Source: Pardosa pseudoannulata (lineage: Eukaryota > Arthropoda > Arachnida > Araneae > Lycosidae). From it: 64,000 nt of DNA. The notes beneath the pieces are model-generated. The model was given only the letters and a program-made list of their open reading frames with translations. It did no database searches and was not told the DNA's origin. This document shows, piece by piece, positions 11,801 through 22,720 of this stretch (positions within the stretch are counted from its first letter, which is position 1; each line of letters begins with the position of its first letter). The translations under genes were made by a program, and so were the position numbers. The stretch spans positions 159,120,847 to 159,184,846 of the forward strand of contig CM063510.1 of assembly GCA_032207245.1 (NCBI GenBank), in the 5' to 3' direction.

Positions 11801-14800
11801 CCCACATAAAAAAATACTGCACTTAAAAATTACCAGAAAAATAACAGATCAAAAGCAAGGCCAGATTTACAGATATGCCAACCTTCAGGCACTTGCATCT
11901 GGAGCAACAGTGTGGTTTGAAATTTTAACATATTAATTACATATTATACATAATTACATATTTTATTGGTTTCTGAATCCAATTAAATTTAAAATATTTA
12001 CACAGTAGTACATTATAAAAAGTAAATTAAAATTTTTGCATTTAAAAGTTTATGAGTAGCTTTTTTAGCTTTAACAACTTATTTCTCAGAACAGTGTTTC
12101 TTATAGCAACATTGACCCTTATTAAAATATTTCAATTATTCTATGACCAAGGATTCTAGAGTTTGTCTACTGAAATTTGGTCTAAATTCAGTTTGGTTTT
12201 TCCGCACAGTACTGAAAACTTAACATGCATCATTACTGTGTGAAAATAGTCATATTCAGCATTATTTTTTGCAAAACGTTGTATTTAATTGGCAAATTGT
12301 AATCTTTTAGCTGTTAAAAAGTTTTATTATTTTCTGGAGCAATTTGAGGAGTTTCCGGAGATATAAAATTTTCTCATTTCTCTGGAACTGCTCGAGAGTA
12401 ATTGGCATATCTGGATTTATAACAATGGGCCAATTATCTTGCTCAAATACTAAAAATATACAAAAATCTAAAAAGGTATCAAGAATGGGTTATTTCATAT
12501 CTATAACTCACATATAAAGGTTAATCATGGGCTAAGCTGTAATTAACATCACAATTTTTTTATGTATACATTACACTTTAGTATTTCATGAAAATCTGAA
12601 GAAAATAAATTTAAACTAAACAGTAAATTTCCTATTCTAAGATGCAATAACAATATAAAATAGATTCCTACTCAAAAGTGAAAAATTCACATTTTTAACA
12701 AAAAACAGAACTGTTTTATATTAAATTAAACAATAAGAACTAAAAATATTTTTATTCCCTTACAAAAAAAAGGGGGCACGAAATATGATTTCTCACAAAT
12801 GATTTCTGTTTAATAACGTGGACAAACTATTTGTAAAATTTACCTGAAAAACACTTTATTGGTGATATCATAACAACTACACTTTCTTTCATTCAAAAAC
12901 TCTAAATTACTTGCATGTAAAAAAAGTTTAAAATTAGACCAAAAGAATTAACATTTTCTGTGGTTTTAAATTAATATTTCTGCAAATTATGATCTTACAA
13001 AGATGAAACTTGACGGATAGTTCCTTGGAAATTTTCGAAAAAGTAGATACCTCCTTTGATCCAAAATTTCCAGCCAGATAACAGGCATCTGGCAAAAATC
13101 ATCATTCATATAATATAATTATGACACCATGACAGCTTTCTATCAATTGTTTGCTCAGAAAAATGCTAATTTAGACCCAAAAAAATCAGCAATTTGGGTG
13201 TTTTTAATTAATATATCCATAAAATTCTGGATTTCATAATAATCTTCAATCTGAAAATTCAACTTGCCAAAACAAGTTCCTTAGAATTTACTAAATCCAT
13301 GGATACCAATCTCGACTACAAACTTTCCACTGTTTTTGAGGATTTCAGGCTATGTATATACAGACTCAGGTTAGCAGATTTTAATATGTGTAAGATTTAT
13401 AGAATTCTTATAATTATAGGGTATATTATAATTATAAGAATTCTATAAATCTTAAATTTTAATTTCTTATAACATTCCAGCAGCATTTTAAAACAGAATT
13501 AAGAAGCAACAGCAATGAGTCCCATAAAACCTTTGGTATTTTCAATCATATTTACACAACTATTTGAAACTGAAAGTCTCACCATTTGGCATATTTTTTA
13601 AAGTAATTTTAAAGAGTCATCAACTAGTTTTTTGTGATATTTTTAAAATTAACATACTTTAAAAACCCATTATAATAGATACAGTCCAGCAAAACCCAGG
13701 CACCAGGTTGCCCGGGCGACTAAAAAAATGGCCCTGGCGACTTGCTTTTGAAATTGAATTGCTTTCTCCACATTTTGCTGATTGCCTTGCTATCAGTGAA
13801 GATGATATTTCGAAAATTATTGATGAATGGTATACATTCAAAGTTCTAGGGAAAAATTTATCACTTAATTCTCTTTTTGAAAGGTGTATTTTGATGAAGG
13901 TCAGATTTCCACATTTAACAAATCTTCTTTCAATTGTACTGACCCTTCCTGTTTCAACATCTTTCTGTGAAAGAGGTTTCAGTACAATAAATGTCATAAA
14001 AAACAAACTATGTTGAAATTTAAGGAGAGAATCTTTAAATAGCCTATGTTTATACATTTAAATGGACCATCTTTGCAGGAATTCAATCCTGAGAAGTCAA
14101 TTGATAGATGGTATTTCAGAGCAAAAACTCAAAGACACTGTTAATATTAATAATTTCTTTTAAGATTTATAGTTACATTATCGGATATAATTTTCCGTTG
14201 CATAATCTAATCAAATAAAGATTTTCCTTGTCCTTGTCCTGTTGTAGAAGAAACCCTATTTGATTATGAGTGGTCCATGTTTCATTCTGCCATGAATGCG
14301 TTAAAGTCATTAAGTTGAAGAATGAACTTGTGCCATGGGCTCCTAAGATTTTACAACTTTTGTCAGTCTCTGATAATAGATCAAACTTCAATAGACTGAT
14401 TTCATTAAGTATAATGTACGGCATTTACCTTCCAGATACTGATGAAGACCCATATGATACACTTTAAAAGCTGAACTGAATAACTAAATTTCAGTCAATT
14501 GTCCACATAGAATTTATTAAGTTAAACTAATTCCAGCCAATCCTACAAAACTATTACAAAAACTTTTTTGAGCATTCTAAAGATAAGTGCATATATTTAA
14601 AAGGCAAACATAAGACACTGCATACAACAATACAAAACCTAATAGAAGAGAATTTAAAGAAATAATTTCATTTATAAAGTGTATTTAATCTACTTTAAAA
14701 AAGTTTAAGCTATTATTGCCAGTTATTATTAATTTCAGTTTTACTTGATTGAATTTTTGCTTGCCATTTAAAAGCTTATGCATATCTTATTTTAGCTAAT

Positions 14801-17800
14801 AATCGTAAACAAAAATTTGAGTGCAACTCAAGCAACTCTTAAAACTCACATGTTGAGTCACTCACAAATCAAGTTACTATTGTAGAACTATAAGTGAACC
14901 TTCTATCGTATTTTTAAATTAGAGTATTTATACACATACAAAGATGACATATTTCAAAAACATTTGTAAACTGTAGCTATTCAAGTAACTTGCCTCAGCA
15001 CATGTAGTTTTGTCCTATTTAACTTGACTCATTTTTAGTTGAGTCGCGTATACTTTACACTTGAGATAGCCCCCCCCCCAGACACACACACACACACAAA
15101 AAAAAAAAAAATGTACAAATCTGCTGATTTATGGGACCAGGGAGCATTAATGAATCTTGAGATCATACGGTGACCAAACAATTCTCGAACAACTTCAATT
15201 GATTACCATGCAGTATGTGATATTGTGCTATCCTGTTCAAACTAGGTTCCTTAGTGTGGAATATTGCTCAAGTCAAATGTAACGAACGAAAGAATTCTAC
15301 GAACACTCTTCCAGGACATTTCAATAGTAACTGCTTGATTACGAATTGAACATCGTGGGCCGTGTTTACAAATAGTCAAGTAGTGGGTCAAGCAACTTGC
15401 CTCTAAAAACTAAAATCCTGGCACATTGATTTCAAATTTTCTAAGAAAAACATACCACTACAATAAAACTCCAACAGTTTTTTTCCCCTTTCAAAATGGT
15501 TTATTGAGTTGCAATTTTTAAATGTTATTTTAGCTTTATTTGTAAATCTATTTTCCTGGTCTAAAACATATCTTTTGTTATGAAAAGGCTCTATAAATTG
15601 GAATATTTAGGAGAAAATATGATAAATTTTTATATTAATCATTCGGAGAGGTTAGATTTAAAAAAAATAATAAAAAGTCAGTAGTGCAGGTAACAGGAAA
15701 TCATTTTTTTTTCTAATATTCCCCTGCATGTAAAGATGAAAAATTCTCAAAGAAAATTAACAGTTTAATCTAGAAGCTGGAAACATAGCAAAAGAAACAT
15801 AAGGATACAAAATATGTCATAAATGGCTGCATTAATTCTTGCATATTTCCTGCATATATTAGAATCCTTCTATTAATATTCCCTTTAAAAAAAAATTTAA
15901 ATACAATAATCTTCTATAAACATTTTCCTCAAGCTTGTCAAAGTTAACTCATTCTCACTGCTTCAGTCGGTATACAAATTGAGAACCAAGCATTCTAGGG
16001 AACTAAACATTGGGAGTTCAGTGTAAGCTTGACCACCTAACAGAACATATACTCCACATCCCACAGTTAAAATATGGAGTTTGGCACCATATGCCATGGC
16101 TGCCAAGTTGGTATGTAGTGCCAAGGGGTTTAGTTTTGTAAATATTTATCAATGTTTCTGAATTTGATTCTAAACAGTTATAAATAAAAAGTAATACTTC
16201 ATTTTATAATTTTTTTTTTTCACACAGTATGCCAGCAAAATTATTAAAATAAGCACTTTACTAAAATAAGAATAGAATTTATACTTACAGAAACAAAATA
16301 AATATAGAAAAATGTTTAACTTAATATAATGTACAGATGCTAAAAATTTCAAGCAGTTTAGATAGTAATAGGAAAAAAGATATAGTAAGTCAAAAATGAA
16401 CAAAAATCTTAACTTTTGCATGTTTAAAAATAAATATAATGAATAATAAAAATAAATATAATGAATAATAAAAACCAATATAATGAATCCCATTTAAATA
16501 ATTATTTAACTTCACTTTTGTCATAAGAATAAAGTTAATTTAAGAAAGAGTTATCCTTTTTTAATATGTCATACTTTCCCCTTTATTATCAGCTGTTGAA
16601 TTATCTATAATTTTATCAATTGGGCAGAACCATAGAATGTTGTCTTCCAGATTTTTTATTTTTCAACACCTGTTTAAAAGCTGTACGTATTTTTATTTTC
16701 TATTTTAATAGAATAATCCTAAACCCCCCTATCCCACCATTCTCAGCTGTTGTATTTGATTCATGTAAACACTGTTTTAGAACTTTCAGGGAGTTATTCT
16801 AAAATATTTATCAAAATTTCAAGGTCAAACATGACAGTTATAATATGTCCTCTCTCTATATAGTTTATATATATGAAAGCGAAAACAAAAGAAAAATTAA
16901 TAAAACATTAAACAATATCACAAGAATTGTTCATTATATTATTTAAGTTAGTATTAACTATACATGTTATTAGGACTAAACTATATTTGAAGTTAGTCCC
17001 ACTAATACCCAATTCAATTGTTATACTTCAGAATTTTATTGCTTAAACAAACTAAATGCATTAAATTAAAAATGACAATGTTTTCAATCATTTAAAATAG
17101 CATTCAGTATTTTATTTTACCTTTTCAATTTTCAACTGCTTTTGAAAATTACAAATCATCTGAGAAATTCTGCTTATTGTAAAAATTTAGGCTTTAATTC
17201 TATTTATATATTTTCATAAAGGTCTGACAATGTATTTTACAGTATTATATTCACCTTGTACATTTGTATTTATATATCTCAGGTTATCAAGTGTTCTATC
17301 GTGTTACTTTTGTTATTTTTTTTTTCAATATTTATTTTCAGTATTTTATTTGTTTATTTTCAGTATTTTTAAGTTTAAGATTTAACATAAAAAGTGGCAA
17401 TATTATAATTAAGAGCATGTATAACTATCTTGGATTTTTTATTCCACTTTGATGAATTATTTACCTACAATTTTAGCAACTGAAAATAATAAAGATACAG
17501 AGATGCTTAAAACTATATATTGTTTTATAACCATACTCTGTACTAATATTAGGAAATTCATAATTATAAATAAACCAAAAATCTAACTTATTTACAGCCT
17601 AATACATTTCACTTCGCACAAAACAAATGGGGGTTCCTGAATATGCATAATTATGGATTTCTAGTAGGAAATTAAGATACTCAACTATATTTAATTTCAA
17701 GAAGTATATGCAACCCCATGCGTATTATTAAGGAATGTATTCCTTATACTGCATCTTAATGGAATTAATTTTGTCCTTTAGACTATATTATGTCTTCAAA

Positions 17801-20800
17801 ATATATGCACACAATCTACGTCTTAAAGACATTTCAGTATACAAAAAATGTTAAAAGTGAATACTACACTTCACCATAACAATTATATTCGCTTTAAAAG
17901 TATACACCTGATGTTTTAAACTCGGATAAAGGTAAATATTCATAGGGGAAGCCATAGAAAACAAACTGAATTCCCATTATTAAAATTTCCTTTACACAAA
18001 ACTAAACTAGTAAAATTATTACTTTAAAAATCTTAGAAAAGAGGAAAACACTGATCACCAATTTTCCATTCCTGAATATCAGGAGAATAAATATTTTCAA
18101 AACATTAACTTTTTTTCCGCTATGTAACGAAAATAATTAACACTAAAACTTTTGATGACCTGCAAGCTATTAAAATAACAACGCCACTAATTTATCTGGA
18201 AATGTGGCAAGAACTATATTAAATATCACTATTTAACTTCAAAAAAACTTACCAAAACAATAAGAATCTTAAAAAAAAATATTTTTTATATCCGAAACAC
18301 AAAACTTTTTGCCAATGCTTTCAGAACTCAGTCATGGTTGCAGTGACGGTTAAGAAATTCGATATACATTTCGAATCTTCAATTGAAAAGGCTGTTCAGA
18401 TTAAACAAATTCAGCCTATTTATTCACGCTGATCTTGTTTCTCTTAAACACACAAAAAATAGTTTAAAAAATAACAATTTTTTAAAAAAATTTTCACATT
18501 ATATGAGATTTATCGATTTATATGAGATTAATTTTTTCGCATCATATGAGATTTATGGATCATATGAGATTTATATATTTTATTTATTTTAGAGTCCAAA
18601 TGGCAGTTAATCTAAATAGATTTTTTAAAATTATGAAAATTGTTAAAACCTGAAATACGTTAATATTATGTACCATAGAGGTCAAATATCCGGTATCGGG
18701 GGGAAGGAAATAACAGAAAATGGGGGAATGCATTTGTAAATTTTCATTAATTCACGGCGGTATTTTACGTAAAATGGTCATTTGAAATTCTTTTTGATAT
18801 ATTGTAAATAAATATTGTATATTAGCATATTGAAAATGGTAATATACTTTGGGTTTATTGTGATATTAAATTACAGAAATAAAGTCTGAAAGATTCTTCC
18901 CTAAGCTTTACCATTTACTAATAACGTTAAAGCACTGTCATCGATTTCTTAATAATACACTTATGAAGAAAAGGTAAAAATTATTAAAAAATAAATCGCT
19001 CATCATAATTTTGGCTCTTATCAAAATATGATCGGATTTCCCAACCTGGCAGATCGGGTCCTCAATATATATCCAAGCCTACAAAACCCTTATTTTGATT
19101 TCCAATTTTTTTTCACTAATAAAAAATAAAAATTTTAATGTGGCCAGATAGACTCATTTTAATCCTCTGGACGCATTGAAAAATAATTATTATATAGTAT
19201 TCTGTATGTATGTATGTACGTGTATGTCTGTACGTATGTCATTACAAAATGGGTGTATGATCTGGATGAAAACTTATACGATTGTTCAGATTGCTCTGCT
19301 GAACTCTTAGGCAAGTCAAACTGAACCAATGCCAAGATTTAGTTTAGTTATTTAATTTTATGCATCCTTATTTGACATGCTTCATTCTTTTTACCTTTAT
19401 TTTCACCATTTCTTAACCTCAAAGCCAACCAATTATGCTGCTAAAAATGGTATAATTGTTTAAAAAAGTAAAAAACTGAACATTTTATTTGCATCTTGTG
19501 CTTACTATTTTATAGTTATCTTAGTTCTCTATGAATAATATCACAAAAATTTTGAAGATTTTCCATTAGTCCAGTGGAAGTATTTAAATAACGCTAAATA
19601 TAGTACTTTTATTTGGGAAATAAAGATATTAAATTTAAATAAAACATGTTATTGACATGAACTACACATGTTATTTAAATAAAACACGTGTAGTTCTATT
19701 TTCGAAACCGTTTATATTGATATGTTTCATAGTTTAAAAACTAGTGTAAATTTTTTTTAATAATTGAATATTGTGACTGATAAGCAAATAGAGGTTACTT
19801 CATTTGTGAACTTTAATTACCCATAACAATGCCTAGGTTAAACGCGTCTAATGCAGGAATGGTCGTCTATTTACGTATACTCACACACATAAGTTTAAAC
19901 CATCTCGATCTATCTAATGCCAATGTCCTCCAGCGATTGACAACAATATCCTTAGCCATCTCTCCATACTATTAACTCATCCTCTCTCATTGGGATCTAC
20001 CCGTTTTCCGACAGGTTTATGAAACGTTTATTTTAAAATGAACCTTATTCCAAAATAGTATTCCCTCTCGTCGCAGTTGTAATAAAAGCTGTAGGGTCTC
20101 TGGTAGATATACTCATGCAGATATATATACACCATACCTAGTCCAGCGGTAAAGAGGACACTTTTTTATGGAGAGAGAGAACTTTTAGGAATGAATGCCA
20201 TATAATTCAATTTTTAACCTTTTCATTCCCACAATAGCCCTCGATAGCCAAGATCTCTGGGTCCCAGACTAGCCGAAGTTATCGAGAAATGTCCTTCACC
20301 CTAGAGGCGTGACTGATAATGCCTCGGGTAATGCTGATAGCGATAAACAGAGCACCTATTGTAAATATCCAATATTTGCAGGTGCTTTCCTCTGAGGTTT
20401 TTACATCAAGTTGAAAAACATTACTTGTTGCTGGAAAACGTGAAACATTTATTTGCAACTCCATTCGATTTTGAACTTGTTTATTTAGATTGACAGGTAA
20501 AAAAGAAACTAGGGAAAAGAAAGCATGCAAACTTTAGGCTATTGGGCTGGGAACCGGAGAACATTTGAAATTCTAGTGAGTAGGTTTTAAAGCGTTAATA
20601 TTTTTTGTTATTATTTAAAAGCACGTATACTGTTGTAAATTGTACGTGTATAAAACCTAACTTCTCCAAATTATCGCTTTTAATGGCTTGTACAGTAAAA
20701 AAATTGACTCAGAAGTTAAAACTACTTGCAAATATCAGGTTTCCACTTGGCAACCCTAAAAGATTTGGTCATGAGATTGGTACTCGGAAACTTATCACCT

Positions 20801-22041
20801 ATTTTGCAACAAATTACTTATGTGCAAGAGGAACTTGGTTGGGTACCGAGTGTTGTACAGAAACCATTTAAGAGTCTCGCCTGTCAATGGAGTTAAAGGA
20901 TATCAATCTATGAGGGAGACAAGACCTCGTTGGGACTGAAAACGTTAAACAGCAATTAGTTGTTTTTTATTGCGGCCTAAAAGTTGGATATTATCGTGGA
21001 TTTTTCTAGTTTTTTTTATAAAAAATATTTTAAAATGCTGAGAAGAGTTGTAAGTAATGTGAGTTTCTTGTGACCTACCTGAGACCCACATTTCACAATA
21101 ATCTTGAGTGCAACGGCTTAAATAATCATGCATCGTAATCAGTAAACTTTATTTTAAAAGTTTTAATATAGTTCAATAATTCCTAAAAGTTTGAAATGTT
21201 CGAATTTCAAACAATAAATAACCTAAAAAAATTCGGCTTATAGCCCAGAAATATTAGTTAAATATTTATCTAAACAAGCTTAATGGAATCTGCTGTATCT
21301 CGCTAAAGAATCTGAATTGATCTGTGCTCACTCCAACATGATTCCCTTTTTAAAACAATTTTAAATACACTCCTGGTTTTTTCTTGATTCTATTAAATTG
21401 CAAAGTACAATCGATTATTTTCAACGCTTAATACTAAAAAAAGAGCTTTTTATTTCTAAAAAGATCTTATATTATTCTATTAGATATAACATATTTTCTT
21501 TTAGTGGGGTAGCACCATATGTGATGTTTATTAAAAGAATATATTTTAACACACCAGTTGGGCGATATAAATAGAAACTCTTTCTAATTTTAAATAAATT
21601 ATTTTAAAAGCATAAACTCTTGTTCTGTGCGATTGTATTATTATTTCCAACCATTACTTCACGTCAACCTCAAGGTGGACACAACTTCATGCTTTTATTA
21701 CCTCTTAGTCTTGTTGTACTATTTCCCAAAGCTGGAAAATACAGTGCACTATAGTCCATATGTGGGAAACCAGTACACAGTGACGTATATGGAGAATTAT
21801 TTCTCATGCAAATGCATTTCTTTTGTTCCAGAGTGAAGTCGACTCACCCAACACTTGGTTCAAGGAATTCTTTGAACGCGGCTGGAACTACTACATGTGG
21901 TTGGGCAACAGCAAACAATGGTTCCTAGGTATTAAAAAATCCGGTAAAATCAAGCCGGGCCCCAAAACCAAGATGGGGCAGAAATCGGCGAAATTCGTGC
22001 CCCGGACGGCCACAGAACACACGCCCCCCAGGTTCAACTGA
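5645..22041 (+). CDS. FGF: Fibroblast growth factor, FGF1/FGF2-like, three coding exons
   Basis: Joining 5645-5825, 9138-9241 and 21832-22041 gives a 164-residue protein that aligns along its length with the FGF1/FGF2 beta-trefoil. The core runs from about residue 29 (GPVKQLHSGTGYNLVIDTEG) through YLAMDEKGKIYAE (83-95) to the glycine-box/heparin-binding segment KKSGKIKPGPKTKMGQKSAK (130-149). FGFs are extracellular ligands of receptor tyrosine kinases with heparan sulfate as co-factor. Exon 2 is 104 nt, the same as the middle coding exon of vertebrate FGF1/2, and phases match (exon 1 ends phase 1, exon 2 phase 0). The first ATG after a good acceptor (5602) is used as start; no signal peptide follows, as in FGF1/FGF2, so unconventional export is likely. 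An earlier in-frame ATG at 5489 is possible if 5480-5602 is transcribed unspliced. The protein contains no cysteine, so the two cysteines of FGF1/2 cores are replaced. Branch within FGFs not resolved. Confidence 0.93.
5826..9137 (+). other. FGF intron 1
   Basis: 3.3 kb of AT-rich sequence. It contains one copy of a 150-bp MITE family (8094-8246) and several A/T homopolymers; no other conserved feature is seen. Confidence 0.6.
8094..8246. mobile_element. MITE family A, copy 1
   Basis: About 153 bp with inverted ends (gcgatttcatgcaaca.. / ..tgctgcatgaaatcac). The reverse complement aligns through most of its length with 32130-32283 and, with 45446-45600, shares internal blocks such as gcccattcattttcatg. 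It is non-autonomous; the superfamily is unknown. Confidence 0.75.
9138..9241 (+). CDS. FGF: FGF exon 2 (104 nt)
   Basis: The acceptor is ttatttcag at 9137 and the donor gtaaga at 9242. It encodes residues 61-95, including AREGGEVQIRGQQSKFYLAM. This matches the middle coding exon of FGF1/2 in length, phase and sequence (GEVYIK..GQYLAMD..GLLYG in vertebrates). Confidence 0.95.
9801..10060. mobile_element. pogo/Tigger-like terminal fragment
   Basis: It begins with CAGTGGACTCCTCTTAATGT directly after a TA, resembling the CAGT..-type termini of pogo-group elements, with the inverted-repeat-like text ttatcgaaat nearby. No transposase is preserved, and the right side is overlaid by a SINE. The superfamily call is tentative. 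Confidence 0.45.
10072..10240 (-). mobile_element. tRNA-derived SINE, copy 1
   Basis: On the minus strand a tRNA-like head with A-box-like and B-box (GTGGGTTCGAATCCCACA) sequences is followed by a non-tRNA body ending in ccgtagcactccaaaccaaa. Imperfect 12-bp direct repeats (atcaatggagta / accaatggagta) flank it as likely target duplications. It is shared with copies at 38124-38310, 47600-48530 and 56062-56232. Confidence 0.8.
11870..12413. mobile_element. MITE family B, complete copy with 12-bp TIRs
   Basis: Perfect terminal inverted repeats CAGATATGCCAA and TTGGCATATCTG bound 544 bp, directly flanked on both sides by GATTTA (11864-11869, 12414-12419). The right half (12200-12413) matches 37902-38110 at moderate identity (attcagcattattttt, gatcttttagttgttt and following). 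It has no coding capacity. Confidence 0.75.
13391..13454. repeat. Perfect 28-bp inverted repeat, 8-bp loop
   Basis: Arms 13391-13418 and 13427-13454 are exact reverse complements (taagatttatagaattctta and on). If transcribed in the FGF pre-mRNA it would form a strong hairpin. Confidence 0.92.
13690..14150 (+). pseudogene. hAT transposase C-terminal remnant (KIAA1586/ZNF862-like)
   Basis: The frame 13708-14016 ends with the hAT dimerisation signature: VRFPHLTNLLSIVLTLPVST, then SFCERGFSTINVIKNK. After a stop and at least one frameshift, the next parts of the same domain (LRRESLN, then FNPEKSIDRW) appear up to about 14130. Only the last part of a transposase is present, so it is a dead fragment within the FGF intron. 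The downstream frame 14270-14467 is not recognisable. Confidence 0.75.
15070..15111. repeat. Poly-C, (CA)n, poly-A composite
   Basis: Ten Cs, about eight CA units and a run of 14 As in succession. Confidence 0.9.
16426..16490. repeat. Tandem repeat, ~23-bp unit, 2.5 copies
   Basis: The unit aataaatataatgaataat is repeated twice almost exactly; a third partial copy (ccaatataatgaat) follows. Confidence 0.75.
18501..18574. repeat. Four short interspaced repeats of atatgagattta
   Basis: Copies at about 18501, 18520, 18544 and 18562 are separated by 7-12 variable bases. It lies in FGF intron 2, with function unknown. Confidence 0.75.
21832..22041 (+). CDS. FGF: FGF exon 3 (terminal)
   Basis: The acceptor is tttgttccag at 21831 and the stop TGA is at 22039-22041. 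It encodes residues 96-164: the FxExFFE..WNYY strand pair, the heparin-binding glycine box (G-K-I-K-P-G-P-K-T), FVP, and a short tail ending TPPRFN. The cysteine usually found before the FxE motif (NEECLF in FGF1) is absent; here the segment reads PNTWFKEFFE. Confidence 0.95.
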   Translation, partial: SEVDSPNTWFKEFFERGWNYYMWLGNSKQWFLGIKKSGKIKPGPKTKMGQKSAKFVPRTATEHTPPRFN

Positions 22042-22720
22042 GAGAGATCTTCCCATTTATAGAGTGGATATTGATTCTGGGCATCGATTGCCAATTCGTT
22101 TCGTTACATTAGTTTTTATTCCAAATGTGTCATATGTATATTTCTGTATAAGAACTGCATTTTGGCTATCATTTTCTGATGTTTAAATGCTTTTTGATTT
22201 CGATATCTAGTAGAAATCTGTGGGATTTCTTAGTAAGAATTAAATTTTTAGAACTGCATGAAGTAAATTATTAGAAAACTCTCCTATGGTGCTAAAATTG
22301 CTGCTCAAAGATATTAATAAGTAAAAAAATTATCTTCCATTGCAGATAATTGTTTTGCAGGTATTGTTTATATAATATTTTTGAAGATTTTGACAAATGG
22401 AGTTCCGTGTCATTTTTAAACCTTTCGCTGGATTGTTATACCAGTTTGAAAGTTTTGATTCAGATACTTATATAAACAAAACAGGCAGTTATTAAAAACT
22501 CCTCCATAAAACTTTTCAATAAAGATAAGGAGAAACACTACTTTTGCTTAACGGTAATTTTCTTTGTTACTTTTAAAGAACAAAAACGATTTATTTAAGT
22601 AGTTATATTGTTCTTGTTCTTTTTTCATTTATTTCTTCTTTGTGTAACCATTTACTTCTACAAGTTGTCCGAAGTTGTTCCCCAATTAAACGGTCAATAA
22701 TAAATTTAATAAATTAATAA
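22042..22720 (+). other. FGF 3' UTR (probable)
   Basis: Non-coding sequence follows the FGF stop. Candidate AATAAA poly(A) signals appear only near 22698-22711; no strong one lies closer. The extent is inferred and no transcript evidence is available. Confidence 0.35.

Larger units (their letters stand above)
9242..21831 (+). other. FGF intron 2 (12.6 kb)
   Basis: No coding exon of a second gene is recognised. It contains a pogo-like terminal fragment, a SINE, a 544-bp MITE, a hAT transposase remnant, a long hairpin (13391-13454) and short tandem repeats, each listed separately. The remaining sequence is AT-rich and featureless to inspection. Confidence 0.6.

Noticed and set aside
14270..14467. 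65-codon frame just after the hAT remnant
   Set aside because: It does not resemble any hAT domain I know and has no splice partner; left unannotated.
16170..16493. 107-codon minus-strand frame rich in Tyr, Phe, Leu
   Set aside because: The composition is what AT-rich repeats (including the tandem repeat at 16426) produce; no conserved motif.
20605..20871. 88-codon plus-strand open frame
   Set aside because: No recognisable domain, no codon or splice support; typical of chance frames inside a long intron.
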